A stretch of DNA of 64,000 bases. Origin: Burkholderiales bacterium (lineage in GTDB: Bacteria; Pseudomonadota; Gammaproteobacteria; Burkholderiales; Burkholderiaceae_C). Shown here piece by piece: positions 47,790-58,513 of the stretch. The notes beneath the pieces are model-generated. The model was given only the letters and a program-made list of their open reading frames with translations. It was not told the origin of the DNA and ran no database searches. The position numbers and the translations under genes are program-made. Every line of letters begins with the position of its first letter. The stretch's first letter is position 1. Where the stretch lies: the NCBI GenBank assembly GCA_028868995.1, contig JAGWTH010000010.1, forward strand, positions 1 to 64,000, read 5' to 3'.

Positions 47790-50243
47790 TTACGCACCAT
47801 CCTGGGCAGCGTCCGCCACACGATGGTGCCAGTATCGGGGCACGGCCGCCCGTTCGCAACGCACCTCGCCCGGCACCCGCGAGCGCCAGGTCAGCGCCCC
47901 GCAGGCCGGCGTGAGCCACAGGGGGATGCCGCGCGCCGCGTAGCGCGCCACCACCGGCGCGGCCGGATGGCCGAAGCGGTTGCGGTAGCCGGCCTGCACC
48001 ACCCCCAGCGCCGGCCGCACGGCATCCAGGAAGGCGTCGCTGGAGGAGGTCCGGCTGCCGTGATGCGGCACCAGCAGCCAGTCGGCACGGACGCCCCCGG
48101 GCCGCAGCGCCAGCAGCGCCTCCTGCGGACCCTCGATGTCGCCGGCCAGCAGCGCCCGCACCCGGGCGTTGCCCACCCGCAGCACGCAGCTCATGGCATT
48201 GGGCCGCGCCGGCGCGTCGTAGTCGGCCGCGGCCGGGTGCAGCACCTCGAAATCCACGCCGTCCCATTGCCAGCGCTGGCCGGCGCTGCAGCGCCGGATC
48301 GGGCGCAGGGCCTGCAGCGGATGGCCCGCCTCCAGCGAACCCAGGACCTGCGCCTGCGGCTGCATCCGCAGCACCGCGCCGGCGCCGCCCGTGTGGTCGC
48401 TGTCGCGGTGGCTCAGGACGACCAGGTCGACCCGCTCGCCCAGGGCCCGCAGCAGGGGCACCAGCACCCGCTGGCCCGCGTCCGACTCGCTGCCCAGGGC
48501 GGGACCCGCGTCGTAGACCAGCGCGTGGGTGGCGGTGCGCACCAGCACTGCGTTGCCCTGGCCCACGTCGGCGGCGAGCAGCTCGAACTCGCCCGGCGGC
48601 GGCCGCGGCGCCTGCCACAGCAGCACCGGCAGCAGCAGCGGCACTCCGGCCACGCGCAGGCTCCACGGCAGCCGCGTGGCCAGCAGGACGCCGCCCACGA
48701 GCCCGGCGGCCGCGGCCCAAGCAGGAGGCGCCGGCGCCGACCAGGTGGCCAGGGGCAGCGCGGCGAAGGCGCGCAGCACCGTCGCGAGCAGGTCGACGGC
48801 GCCCGCCGCCCCGGTCCAGGCCCAGGGCAGCAGCACGCCGGCCAGGCCGAGCGGCGTCACCACCAGCGTGACCCAGGGGATGGCCAGCAGGTTGGCCAGC
48901 AGGCCCACCAGCGAGACCTGGTGGAACAGCAGCAGCGTCAGCGGCGTGAGGGCCACCGTGACCACGGCCTGCTCGCGCGCCATCGCGACCCCCGCCGCAA
49001 GCGCGCGGCGAGCCAGACCGCGCGGGTGCTCGCGCTCCGCCGCGTGCGCAGGTCCGCTCGCGAACAGCACGCCCACGGCGACGAAGCTGAGCCAGAAGCC
49101 GGCCTGCGTCAGCGCCCAGGGATCCGCCGCGACCACCACCGCGCAGGCGAGCAGCCAGACCCAGGGCCAGGGCCAGCTGCGCGCGCCCAGGCGCAACGCC
49201 GCCACGGTCGCCAGCATCAGCACGGTGCGCTGCGCCGGCACGCCCCAGCCGCTGAACAAGGCATAGGCCGCCGCCAGCAGCACCCCGCCCGCCAGCCCCG
49301 CATGCTGCGCCGGCCAGGCCAGGCACAGGCGCGGGCTGCGCCGCCAGGCCCGGCCGACCAGCGCCGAGGCCACCCAGGCGAACATGGTGATGTGCAGCCC
49401 GGAGATGCTCATGAGGTGGGCGACCCCGGTGGCGCGGAACACGTCCCAGTCGGCGCGCTCGATCGCGCCCTGGTCGCCCGCCACCAGCGCGGCCAGGATG
49501 CCGGCCGTCGCGGGATCGGGCACCTGGCGCTCGATCGCTTCGCGCACGGCCTGGCGCGCCCGTTCCACCGGATGCCGCCAGGTCTGGGCGAGCCGCCGCG
49601 GCGGCGGGTCGCGGGCACCGGCGCGCACCGTGCCGGTGGCCTGCACGCCCTGTTCCCACAGCCACAGCTCGTAGTCGAAGCCATATGGGTTGACCGTGCC
49701 GTGCGGGGCACGCACGCGCACAGCGAAGCGCCAGCGCTCGCCGGCATGCAGCTCGGGCGGCCCGCGCTGCGGGTCGGGCAAGGCTTCGCCGTGGGCATCC
49801 GAGCCACCGTACCAACCGAGCATGAGCTGCGGCGGCAGTCGGACCGCGTGGCCATCGCGCAGCGCCGACTCGACCTCGAAGCGGAAACGCAGGCCCAGCT
49901 CGCCGCGGTGCGGCAGCGCCGCGACGACGCCGGTCACGACCAGGTCCTCGCCTTCGAGGGCCGGGTCCAGCCCCTCGGCGAGATAGGCGCAGGCGCGCCA
50001 GCCGGTGCCGGCGAAGCACAGGACGCCGGCCGCGGCCAGCAGGGTGAGGGCCCTCGCCTGCGAAGTTGCCTTCAGGCGCAGGCCGAATACGAGCCCCAGG
50101 ACGCCCGCGAACCCCAGGCCGGCATAGGTCGCCAGGGACCCCAGCGCCGGCTGCTGCAGCTGCAGGGCCGCGCCCAGCAGCACCCCCGACAGGCAGGGCC
50201 CGATGGCATGGGCACGGCGAGCGGCGGCGGCGGACGAGCCCAT
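47790..50243 (-). CDS. comEC: DNA internalization competence protein ComEC/Rec2
   Basis: HLMSISGLHITMFAWVASALVGR; ADVGQGNAVLVRTATHALVYDAGP; LSHRDSDHTGGAGAVL. Confidence 0.92.
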   Translation of the reverse strand: MGSSAAAARRAHAIGPCLSGVLLGAALQLQQPALGSLATYAGLGFAGVLGLVFGLRLKATSQARALTLLAAAGVLCFAGTGWRACAYLAEGLDPALEGEDLVVTGVVAALPHRGELGLRFRFEVESALRDGHAVRLPPQLMLGWYGGSDAHGEALPDPQRGPPELHAGERWRFAVRVRAPHGTVNPYGFDYELWLWEQGVQATGTVRAGARDPPPRRLAQTWRHPVERARQAVREAIERQVPDPATAGILAALVAGDQGAIERADWDVFRATGVAHLMSISGLHITMFAWVASALVGRAWRRSPRLCLAWPAQHAGLAGGVLLAAAYALFSGWGVPAQRTVLMLATVAALRLGARSWPWPWVWLLACAVVVAADPWALTQAGFWLSFVAVGVLFASGPAHAAEREHPRGLARRALAAGVAMAREQAVVTVALTPLTLLLFHQVSLVGLLANLLAIPWVTLVVTPLGLAGVLLPWAWTGAAGAVDLLATVLRAFAALPLATWSAPAPPAWAAAAGLVGGVLLATRLPWSLRVAGVPLLLPVLLWQAPRPPPGEFELLAADVGQGNAVLVRTATHALVYDAGPALGSESDAGQRVLVPLLRALGERVDLVVLSHRDSDHTGGAGAVLRMQPQAQVLGSLEAGHPLQALRPIRRCSAGQRWQWDGVDFEVLHPAAADYDAPARPNAMSCVLRVGNARVRALLAGDIEGPQEALLALRPGGVRADWLLVPHHGSRTSSSDAFLDAVRPALGVVQAGYRNRFGHPAAPVVARYAARGIPLWLTPACGALTWRSRVPGEVRCERAAVPRYWHHRVADAAQDGA

Positions 50244-50298
50244 GCGCCATCAACGCACGGGGCGCGCCGGGCGTCCTCCTGCGATCGGTGGAGAACCT

Positions 50299-51354
50299 TC
50301 AGGCGGGGGGCAGCGCGAGCGCCTCGAGCCGCCCCGCGATGTCCTGCAGCGGCAGCACCTCGCGCACGCCGCCCGCGGCGATCGCCTGGCGCGGCATGCC
50401 GAAGACCACGCAGCTCGCCTCGTCCTGCGCGATGGTGTGGGCGCCGGCCCGGCACATCTCCAGCATCGCCTCGGCCCCGTCGCCGCCCATGCCGGTGAGC
50501 ATGACGCCCAGCGCCTGGCTGCCGGCGGCGCGGGCGATCGAGCGCAGCAGCGTGTCCACCGAGGGCCGGTGACGGTTCACCGGCGGGTCGTCGGTGACGC
50601 GCAGGCTGTAGCCGGTGCCGCGGCGCGCCAGCACCAGGTGGCGGCCGCCCGGGGCGATGTAGGCCACGCCGGTGCGCACCGGCTCGTTGTCCTCGGCCTG
50701 CTTGACGTGCAGCCGGCACAGGGTGTCGAGCCGGCGCGCGAAGGTCTCGGTGAAGCCCGGCGGCATGTGCTGGGCGATCAGGATCGGCGGCATGTGCGGC
50801 GGCAGCGCCGTCAGCAGCTCGCGCAGCGCCTCGACGCCGCCGGTGGAGGCGCCGATGCCGATCACCCGCTGGCCGCCGGCCGGAACGAGCGGATGCGCCA
50901 GCGGCGGCAGCGCGGGCTTGGCCGGCGCCGGCGCGCTCGGGGCCACCGGGCGGCGGCGCATGATGCGCGCGCCGGCGGCGGCCCGGATCTTCTCCGCGAT
51001 CTCCTGCGCCGTCGCCTCCAGGCCCTCGACGCTGGCGGGCTTGGGGAAGAAGTCCACCGCCCCCAGCTCCAGCGCCCGCATCGTGGTCTCGGCACCCTCG
51101 CGGGTGAGCGAGGAAATCATGATCACCGGCAGCGGCCGGACGGCCATCAGGCTGCGCAGGAAGTCGAGCCCGTTCATGCGCGGCATCTCGACGTCCAGCG
51201 TGATGACATCGGGCGGGTTGCGGCGGATGCGGTCGCTCGCCAGCAGCGGGTCGGGCGAGGCGCCCAGCAGCTCCATGTCCGGCTGCGCGCCGATCACCCG
51301 CGACAGGAAGGCGCGCATGACGGCCGAATCGTCGATCACCAGGACGCGGATCAT
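50299..51354 (-). CDS. cheB: Chemotaxis protein-glutamate methylesterase CheB
   Basis: REC domain; GIGASTGGVEALRELL; AQHMPPGFTETFARRLD; MLTGMGGDGAEAML. Confidence 0.95.
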   Translation of the reverse strand: MIRVLVIDDSAVMRAFLSRVIGAQPDMELLGASPDPLLASDRIRRNPPDVITLDVEMPRMNGLDFLRSLMAVRPLPVIMISSLTREGAETTMRALELGAVDFFPKPASVEGLEATAQEIAEKIRAAAGARIMRRRPVAPSAPAPAKPALPPLAHPLVPAGGQRVIGIGASTGGVEALRELLTALPPHMPPILIAQHMPPGFTETFARRLDTLCRLHVKQAEDNEPVRTGVAYIAPGGRHLVLARRGTGYSLRVTDDPPVNRHRPSVDTLLRSIARAAGSQALGVMLTGMGGDGAEAMLEMCRAGAHTIAQDEASCVVFGMPRQAIAAGGVREVLPLQDIAGRLEALALPPA

Positions 51355-51953
51355 GGGCGCGGGGTGAAGATCTCGATGTCACCGGACCGCCCGCCGTCCA
51401 GCCGCTTGAGGTATTCGCGCTCGCGGCGCTCCACCGGCTCGCTGGGTGTCATCGCCAGGCGCTTGACCTGCACCACCCCGGTGGCGACGAAGAAGTGCAC
51501 CTTGCGCGGGGTCACGTCGAGCAGGTCCTGCGCCAGCACGCGGATGCCCTCGACGCGCAGGAACTCCAGCACGAACTCGCTGTTCTTGGCGCCCACGTCG
51601 AGCCGGTCGAAGCCGGCCAGCAGGCGGGCGCCGCCGAACACCTTGGCCACCAGCCGGCGCCGGTCGGCCCCCAGGCGGAGCATCTCGTTGATCACCACTT
51701 CCATCGCGTAGACGCCCAGGCGGGCCGAGGCCGCCCAGGGCGAGCCGGGGCTGGCGGTGTCGCCCGGCAGCATGAAATGGTTCATGCCGCCGATGCGCTC
51801 CACCGGGTCCCACAGGCAGGTGGACACGCAGGAGCCCAGCACCGTGGTGATCATGCCCCCGCGCGCGGCGTGGTACTGGCCGGGGAGGATCTTGACCGCG
51901 TCGACGCGGAATTCCCGGTCGAAGTACTGCAGGGGCGCCGGGGATTCGGCCAA
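51351..51953 (-). CDS. cheD: Chemoreceptor glutamine deamidase CheD
   Basis: KILPGQYHAARGGMITTVLGSCVSTCLWDPVERIGGMNHFMLP. Confidence 0.94.
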   Translation of the reverse strand: MAESPAPLQYFDREFRVDAVKILPGQYHAARGGMITTVLGSCVSTCLWDPVERIGGMNHFMLPGDTASPGSPWAASARLGVYAMEVVINEMLRLGADRRRLVAKVFGGARLLAGFDRLDVGAKNSEFVLEFLRVEGIRVLAQDLLDVTPRKVHFFVATGVVQVKRLAMTPSEPVERREREYLKRLDGGRSGDIEIFTPRP

Positions 51954-51963
51954 GGACGGCTCC

Positions 51964-52800
51964 CTATCCCCCCACGCGCTCGTAGGCCGTGCGACCGCAG
52001 GAGCGGAAGCCCGGGTGGGCGGCGGGGAAGCTCTCGGAATGGCCGACCATCAGCAGGCCGCCCGGCACCAGCAGGTCGGCCAGGCGGGCGAGCAGGCGCT
52101 TCTGGAATTCTCGGTCGAAATAGATCACCACGTTGCGGCAGAAGATGACGTCGCAGGGTTCCAGCGCCGGCCACGCCGGCGCCTGCAGGTTCAACTGGGC
52201 GAAGCGCACCATGGACCGCAGCTCCGGGCGCACGCTCACCAGGCCCTCGTTGCTGCCGGTGCCGCGCAGGAAGTGCCGGCGCAGCCGCTCGGGCGGCAGT
52301 CCGGCCGTGCGTTCCATGCGGTAGACGCCGGCCTGGGCGGTCTGCAGCACGTCGGTGTCGATGTCGGTGGCCAGCACCTCGCCCGGGCACTCCGCCTCGC
52401 GCAGCACCATGGCGATGGACCAGGCCTCCTCGCCCGTGCTGCAGGCGTTGCTCCAGCAGCGCAGGGGCTTGCCGCCGCGAGCGCGGGCCCGCGCGTGTTC
52501 GGCAAGCAGCTCGAAGTGGTGCGGCTCGCGGAAGAAGGCCGTCAGGTTGGTGGTGAGCGCGTTGACGAAGGCCTCGCGCTCGTCCGAGCCCTCACGCTGC
52601 ACCAGCTGCAGGTAGTCACCGAAGCTGGACAGGCCGCGCGCGCGCAGGCGCCGCAGCAGCCGGTTGTAGACCATGTTGCGCTTCTGCGGGCTCAGCTTGA
52701 TCCCGGCATGGGCGGCAATCAGCTCGCGCACGGTGGCGAACTCGCGGTCGCTCAGCATCGCGGCCGCGTGGTCGAAGGTGAACTCGGGCAGCGCGCTCAT
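51964..52800 (-). CDS. cheR: Chemotaxis protein methyltransferase CheR
   Basis: WSNACSTGEEAWSIAMVL; CDVIFCRNVVIYFDREFQKRLLARLADLL. Confidence 0.94.
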   Translation of the reverse strand: MSALPEFTFDHAAAMLSDREFATVRELIAAHAGIKLSPQKRNMVYNRLLRRLRARGLSSFGDYLQLVQREGSDEREAFVNALTTNLTAFFREPHHFELLAEHARARARGGKPLRCWSNACSTGEEAWSIAMVLREAECPGEVLATDIDTDVLQTAQAGVYRMERTAGLPPERLRRHFLRGTGSNEGLVSVRPELRSMVRFAQLNLQAPAWPALEPCDVIFCRNVVIYFDREFQKRLLARLADLLVPGGLLMVGHSESFPAAHPGFRSCGRTAYERVGG

Positions 52801-52820
52801 GCCACCACCGGACCGGTCGC

Positions 52821-54509
52821 TCAGAATGCCTTCCACTCCCCGTTGCCGGCCGGCACCGGCGACGGTGCCCCCAGGGCCTCCTTCGCCAGCGGCGACAGCT
52901 GGGGCGCCGGCTGCATGGCGATGGGCTGCGCCGCCGGCTCCTGCGGCGCAGTCGGCGCGGAGGCCCGCCGGGCGTCGCCGAGGTTGAAGCGCGCCACCGT
53001 GCGCAGCAGCGCCGCCGCCTGCGCGTTCATGGATTCGGTCGCGGCCGAGGCTTCCTCCACCAGCGAGGCGTTCTGCTGCACCACCCGGTCCATCTGGCTC
53101 ACCGCGGTGTTCACCTGCTGGATGCCGCCGTCCTGTTCCTCGCTGGCCGCCGCGATCTCCGCGATCAGGTCGCTGACCTTCTTCACCGACGCCACGATGT
53201 CCTGCATGGTGGCGCCGGCCGCGTCCACCAGTTTCGTCCCCGCATCCACCTTGTCCACCGACTCCCCGATCAGGCCCTTGATTTCCCTGGCCGCCGACGC
53301 GCTGCGCTGGGCCAGGTTGCGCACCTCCGCGGCCACCACCGCGAAGCCGCGGCCCTGCTCGCCCGCGCGCGCCGCCTCCACCGCGGCATTCAACGCCAGG
53401 ATGTTCGTCTGGAACGCGATGCCGTCGATCACCCCGATGATGTCGCCGATCTTACGCGAGGACTCCGAGATGCCGGCCATGGTGCTGACCACCTGGCCCA
53501 CCACCTGCCCCCCCTTGCGCGCGACGTCGGAGGCGTCCGTGGCGAGCTGGCTCGCCTGGCGCGCGTTCTGGGCGTTGAGCGACACGGTGGAGGTCAGCTG
53601 CTCCATGGAGCCGGCGGTCTCCTCCAGGGTGCTGGCCTGCTCCTCGGTGCGCTGCGACAGGTCCTGGTTGCCCTGCGCGATCTGCGCGCTGGTGTCGGCC
53701 ACCACGTTCGCGCCGGAAGCGACCTCGCCCACCAGCTGGCGCAGGTTGCGGGTCATCTCGCCGAGCGCGCGCAGCAGGTCGGCCGTCTCGTCGGTGCCTC
53801 GCACCTTGAAATCCCGGGACAGGTCGCCGCCCGCGATCCGCTGGGCCGTGCGGATGGCCACGTTCAGCGGCCGCACGATGGCCCGGTTCATCAGCAGGGA
53901 GGCCACCAGGGAGGCGGCCGCCGCCACCGCCAGGATGGTCATCAGCAGCACCAGCGAGGAGCCCGAGGAACTCACGGCGGCCGCGCGGTCCTCCGCGGCC
54001 AGCTTCTTCTGCAGTCCCACCAGGTCCTCCAGGGCTTGCGCCACCTGCCGGTAGTGCTTGTCGGCGGTCTCCATCAGCATGGCTCCGGTGGGCACGTCGG
54101 TCTTGCTGACTTCGATCGCGTCGTTCGTCGCCTTCCGGTACCCGGCGATCGCCGCCTGGGCCTCGTCGAGCGCCTTGCGCTCGCCGGCGGTCCGGTAGGC
54201 CTGGGCACGCAGCTTCCCGAGCGCCTGCGTGACGTCGGCCAGCCGCGCATTGTGCTGGGTGACCGCGGCCTGGATCTTGTCGAGGCTGGTGTTGGAGATC
54301 CACGTGAACAGCCGGTAGACGTTGGCGTGGATCTCGGCCATGTGGTTCTCGGCGTCCAGGGCCGCGGTGACCCCTTCGAGCCGCTGGCCGGCCAGGTTCT
54401 CCAGCGCCTGGTTCTGCTGCGTGACGACCCCGTACGAAATCATCCCGAAGCCGAGCAGGAACACGATGGCCAGCAGGGGGGCGATCAGGATCTTGTGCCA
54501 GATTCTCAT
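52821..54509 (-). CDS. Methyl-accepting chemotaxis protein
   Basis: N-term [53 protein letters not shown]-term EWKAF. Confidence 0.94.
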   Translation of the reverse strand: MRIWHKILIAPLLAIVFLLGFGMISYGVVTQQNQALENLAGQRLEGVTAALDAENHMAEIHANVYRLFTWISNTSLDKIQAAVTQHNARLADVTQALGKLRAQAYRTAGERKALDEAQAAIAGYRKATNDAIEVSKTDVPTGAMLMETADKHYRQVAQALEDLVGLQKKLAAEDRAAAVSSSGSSLVLLMTILAVAAAASLVASLLMNRAIVRPLNVAIRTAQRIAGGDLSRDFKVRGTDETADLLRALGEMTRNLRQLVGEVASGANVVADTSAQIAQGNQDLSQRTEEQASTLEETAGSMEQLTSTVSLNAQNARQASQLATDASDVARKGGQVVGQVVSTMAGISESSRKIGDIIGVIDGIAFQTNILALNAAVEAARAGEQGRGFAVVAAEVRNLAQRSASAAREIKGLIGESVDKVDAGTKLVDAAGATMQDIVASVKKVSDLIAEIAAASEEQDGGIQQVNTAVSQMDRVVQQNASLVEEASAATESMNAQAAALLRTVARFNLGDARRASAPTAPQEPAAQPIAMQPAPQLSPLAKEALGAPSPVPAGNGEWKAF

Positions 54510-54660
54510 GATGCTGCGGTCGGGTCGGTGGAACCCGGGATGTTTCAAGAAGTGTCCGAAACGCCCCGGACCGGGACAACACCGCCGGCACGCCGGGAAC
54601 GTCCGTCCGTCCGGGGTGGCCCGGCCGCCGGGAAAATGGCGCGGCCTGCGGCAGGAGGTG

Positions 54661-56013
54661 CTAGAACGCGGTCCACTCGCCCTGGCTCGCCGCCTGCGGG
54701 CTCGCCGCCGCGGGCGGAAGGCTGGGCGCGCGCTGGTACCGGATGGGCGCGGACGCGCTGCGCGGGTCGGGCGATGCCGGCTCGGCGGGCGGCTGCGCCG
54801 GCCGTGCGTCCGCATCGACGCGGAAGCGCCTGGTCATGTCCAGCAAGGCCTGCGCCTGGGCGCTCATGGCCTCGGTGGCCCGGGTGGCCTCGTCCACGAG
54901 GGCGGCGTTGCGTTCGACGACGCGCTCCATCTGCGCGACCGCGGTGTTCACCTGGCCGATGCCCGCGCTCTGTTCCTGGCTGGCCGCCGCGATCTCGGCG
55001 ATCAGCGCGCTGACCTTCTCCACCGACAGCACCACGTCCACCATCGTGTGGCCGGCCGTGTCGACCAGCGAGCCGCCGGCGCGGACCTTCTCCGCCGAGG
55101 CGCCGATCAGCCCCTTGATCTCCCGGGCCGCCGCCGCGCTGCGCTGCGCCAGGCTGCGCACCTCCGCGGCCACCACCGCGAAGCCGCGGCCCTGCTCGCC
55201 CGCCCGCGCCGCTTCGACGGCGGCATTCAGCGCGAGGATGTTGGTCTGGAATGCGATGCCGTCGATCACGCCGATGATCTCGGTGATCCTGCGCGAGGCG
55301 TCGGAGATCTCGTCCATGACGTTCACGACCTGGTCGACGGCCTCGCCGCCGCGCCGCGCGACCGCCGTGGCCTGCGCCGCCAGCTGGCTGGCCTCGCGCG
55401 CATGGTCGGCGTTCTGCGCCACCGTGCTGGTGAGCTGCTCCATCGAGCTGGCAGTCTCCTCCAGCGTGGTGGCCTGCTCCTCGGTGCGCAGGGACAGGTC
55501 CTGGTTGCCGGCGACCATGCGCGCGCTGGTGCCGGCGACGGCCTCGGCCCCCTGCACCACCTGGCCCAGCACGCCGCGCAGGTTCGTGGTCATGTCGGCC
55601 AGCGCCCGCATCAGCTGCGCGGCCTCGTCGCTGCCGCCGGTGCGCACGCGCAGCGTCAGGTCGCCGGCCGCCAGCCGGGTCGCGACGCGCGCGGCGACGC
55701 GGATCGGCTTGACGATGCCCACCACCAGCGGGTAGCACAGCACGAAGCACAGGATGAACAGCACCGCGGCCAGCCCCAGCATGACGACCTGGCCGTCGCG
55801 CGTGGCGGCGGCCAGGGCCTGCGCCGAAGGCTGCCGCGCAGCCAGGTCGGACAGCCGCTGCAGTTGCCAGGCGCCGACGGCACCCAGCAGCACGATCACG
55901 CCGGCGAGCGACAGGAAGGCGGTCGCCAGCCGCACGCGGATGGTGGAACGGCGGAACAAGCCCAGGGCCGCGCGATCGACCTCGTGCGCGGGGCCGGTGG
56001 CCGGAGTCTTCAT
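54661..56013 (-). CDS. Methyl-accepting chemotaxis protein with very short periplasmic segment
   Basis: Two TMs separated by a few tens of residues; MCP hairpin motif; C-term EWTAF. Confidence 0.93.
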   Translation of the reverse strand: MKTPATGPAHEVDRAALGLFRRSTIRVRLATAFLSLAGVIVLLGAVGAWQLQRLSDLAARQPSAQALAAATRDGQVVMLGLAAVLFILCFVLCYPLVVGIVKPIRVAARVATRLAAGDLTLRVRTGGSDEAAQLMRALADMTTNLRGVLGQVVQGAEAVAGTSARMVAGNQDLSLRTEEQATTLEETASSMEQLTSTVAQNADHAREASQLAAQATAVARRGGEAVDQVVNVMDEISDASRRITEIIGVIDGIAFQTNILALNAAVEAARAGEQGRGFAVVAAEVRSLAQRSAAAAREIKGLIGASAEKVRAGGSLVDTAGHTMVDVVLSVEKVSALIAEIAAASQEQSAGIGQVNTAVAQMERVVERNAALVDEATRATEAMSAQAQALLDMTRRFRVDADARPAQPPAEPASPDPRSASAPIRYQRAPSLPPAAASPQAASQGEWTAF

Positions 56014-56029
56014 GCGGGCCGCCGCGCGC

Positions 56030-56548
56030 TCAGTGGACGGCGCCGTCCACCAGCGCCATGTCGGCGCCCGTCATGAGCTTCTCGATGTCCAGCAGGATGA
56101 TCATCTGCTCTTCCACCGTGCCCAGCCCGGTGATGTACTTCGTGTCGAAGGTCGCCGAGGCGAACTCGGGCGTCGGCCGGATGGCCTCGGCCGGCAGCGT
56201 CAGCACGTCCGACACCGAGTCGACCACCACGCCGACCACGCGGCCGGCGATGTTCAGGATGATGACGACCGTGAACTCGTCGTAGCGGGCCTCGCCCAGC
56301 CGGAACTTGATGCGCAGGTCCAGGATGGGAACGATCACGCCGCGCAGGTTGATCACGCCCTTGATGAAGTCGGGCGCGTTGGCGATCGCCGTGGGCGTCT
56401 CGTACCCGCGGATCTCCTGCACCTTCAGGATCTCGATGCCGTAGCTCTCCGCGCCCAGCCGGAACGTCAGGAACTCGCTGGCCGGGCCGTCGCCGGCCGC
56501 CTTGGCCTTGCCGGCCTCGCGGGGCGCGGACAGGGTGGTGGATAGCAT
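56030..56548 (-). CDS. cheW: Chemotaxis coupling protein CheW
   Basis: [54 protein letters not shown]. Confidence 0.94.
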   Translation of the reverse strand: MLSTTLSAPREAGKAKAAGDGPASEFLTFRLGAESYGIEILKVQEIRGYETPTAIANAPDFIKGVINLRGVIVPILDLRIKFRLGEARYDEFTVVIILNIAGRVVGVVVDSVSDVLTLPAEAIRPTPEFASATFDTKYITGLGTVEEQMIILLDIEKLMTGADMALVDGAVH

Positions 56549-56757
56549 GATTTCTTCTCCTTGGATGGCCGGGCGGAATCGGTACCGAGGATGCCATCGC
56601 ACCCGGCCTGTTGCAATCGATAAACCTGGTTACATCGGCGGCGACTGTGCACTATTGCGGCCCGCGCGCCGCTCGCGTGCGCATCGCCCGCCGTCCATGC
56701 GCCCGCAGCCCGCCCGCGGCGCGCTGCCTTTTTGCCTTTTTCCCCACAGCCGCCGCC

Positions 56758-58446
56758 TCAGAAAGTCCGCCACTGCCCGTCGCCCTCGGCCGGCGCCGCC
56801 GCCAGCGCGGGCCGCGCACGCAGCTCCAGGGGCTGCGTGCGGATCGGCTCGATCGGCGCCTGCGGTGCGGCCGGCTCGCGCGGCTGCAGGCGCTGCACGG
56901 CCTCCCGCGCGGCGCCCACCTGGAAGTGCGACACCACCTGCAGCAGCGCCGCTGCCTGTGCCTTCATCGACTCCGTCGCGGCCGAGGCCTCCTCCACCAG
57001 CGCCGCGTTCTGCTGCACCACCTGTTCCATCTGCGTGACGGCCGTGTTCACCTGCGAGATGCCCGAACTCTGCTCGTGGCTGGCCGCCGCGATCTCCGCG
57101 ATCAGGTCGCTGACCTTCTTCACCGACGCCACGATCTCCTGCATCGTGCTGCCCGCCGCGTCCACCAGCTTCGTGCCCGCGTCCACCTTGTCCACCGACT
57201 CCCCGATCAGGCCCTTGATCTCCTTGGCCGCCGCCGCGCTGCGCTGCGCCAGGTTGCGCACCTCCGCGGCCACCACCGCGAAGCCGCGGCCCTGCTCGCC
57301 CGCGCGCGCCGCCTCCACCGCGGCATTCAACGCCAGGATGTTGGTCTGGAACGCGATGCCGTCGATCACCCCGATGATGTCGCCGATCCGGCGCGAGGAC
57401 TCCGAGATCCCGGTCATGGTGCTGACCACCTGGCCCACCACCTGACCGCCCCGGCGCGCCACCTCCGAGGCGTCCACCGCCAGCTGGCTGGCCACCCGCG
57501 CGTTCTCCGCGTTCTGCTGCACCGTGGAGGTCAGCTCCTCCATCGAGCTGGCCGTCTCCTCCAGCGTGCTCGCCTGCATCTCCGTGCGCTGCGCCAGCTC
57601 CTGGTTGCCCTGCGCGATCTGCGCGCTGGTGTCGGAGACCGAGCGGGCCCCGGACACCACCCGGGCGGCGACCTGCCGGAGGTCCTGCTGCATGCGCGCC
57701 TGGGCCGCGAGCAGCCCCGCCGTCTCGTCCTTGCCGCGCACCGCGATCGCGGTCGTGAGGTCGCCGCGGGCGATGGCGGCGGCCGCGGAGGCCGCCGCGT
57801 TCAGCGGCCGCACGATGGCCCGGCCCATCGCCAGCGCGATCGCCAGGGCGGCGGCCACGGCCAGCAGCACGCAGCCGATGAACAGCGTCACGGTGGTCTT
57901 GAAGTCGTCCGCGCCCTGCTGGGCGCTGTGCGCCGCCATCTGGCGTTCGACGTCCAGCAGTGCGTTGAGCGTGGCGGTCGTCTTCTGGAAGCCCGCATCG
58001 GCCGCCTCCATCCGGGCCCGGGCCGCCGCCGGGTCCATCAGGGCGGCCTGCAGGGCCGCCTCCACGTCCTTGCGGTAGGCGGCCAGCAGGGGCGGGACCG
58101 CGTCCAGCTCCCGCCGCTCCTGCGCCGTGAGCTGCGGGCGCGCGCCGAACTCCTTCACCCGCGCCGCCACCTTGTCGATACGGGCCAGGGCCTCGGCGGT
58201 CGCCGCCTTCGCCTTCTCGGGCGCGATCTCGCCGGCCACGACCAGCGAGCGGTAGGCGCCGGAATGCACCAGGCTGATCTCCTGCGAGGCGCCCAGCGCG
58301 AGTTCCAGCGCGCCGCCGCGGTCCTTGATCAGCTCGCTCACGGCGAGGCCCTGGCGGGCCAGCATCGCGACGGACAGGACGCCGAGCGCGAGGAGGAAGA
58401 CGATGGCCACGACGGGAGTCACCAGGATCTTGTGCCAGACTTTCAT
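56758..58446 (-). CDS. Methyl-accepting chemotaxis protein
   Basis: MCP hairpin motif; C-term QWRTF. Confidence 0.94.
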   Translation of the reverse strand: MKVWHKILVTPVVAIVFLLALGVLSVAMLARQGLAVSELIKDRGGALELALGASQEISLVHSGAYRSLVVAGEIAPEKAKAATAEALARIDKVAARVKEFGARPQLTAQERRELDAVPPLLAAYRKDVEAALQAALMDPAAARARMEAADAGFQKTTATLNALLDVERQMAAHSAQQGADDFKTTVTLFIGCVLLAVAAALAIALAMGRAIVRPLNAAASAAAAIARGDLTTAIAVRGKDETAGLLAAQARMQQDLRQVAARVVSGARSVSDTSAQIAQGNQELAQRTEMQASTLEETASSMEELTSTVQQNAENARVASQLAVDASEVARRGGQVVGQVVSTMTGISESSRRIGDIIGVIDGIAFQTNILALNAAVEAARAGEQGRGFAVVAAEVRNLAQRSAAAAKEIKGLIGESVDKVDAGTKLVDAAGSTMQEIVASVKKVSDLIAEIAAASHEQSSGISQVNTAVTQMEQVVQQNAALVEEASAATESMKAQAAALLQVVSHFQVGAAREAVQRLQPREPAAPQAPIEPIRTQPLELRARPALAAAPAEGDGQWRTF

Positions 58447-58513
58447 GGGCGGGAGGATGCGGGGAGGAAAGGGGACGGGCCGGACGGGGGCCGGCCCGGG
58501 GGGAAACGGCGGG

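Noticed and set aside
47098-50253. 1051-aa minus-strand ORF overlapping comEC
   Set aside because: Out-of-frame shadow of comEC, Arg/Gly/Ala-rich.
46197-50498. 1433-aa plus-strand ORF
   Set aside because: GC-shadow ORF antisense to comEC and the ATP-grasp gene; no recognisable domain, His/Arg/Gly-rich composition.
56590-56670. sigma28 (FliA) promoter for cheW (minus-strand GCCGATGT)
   Set aside because: Upstream TAAA element missing at proper spacing; match too weak.
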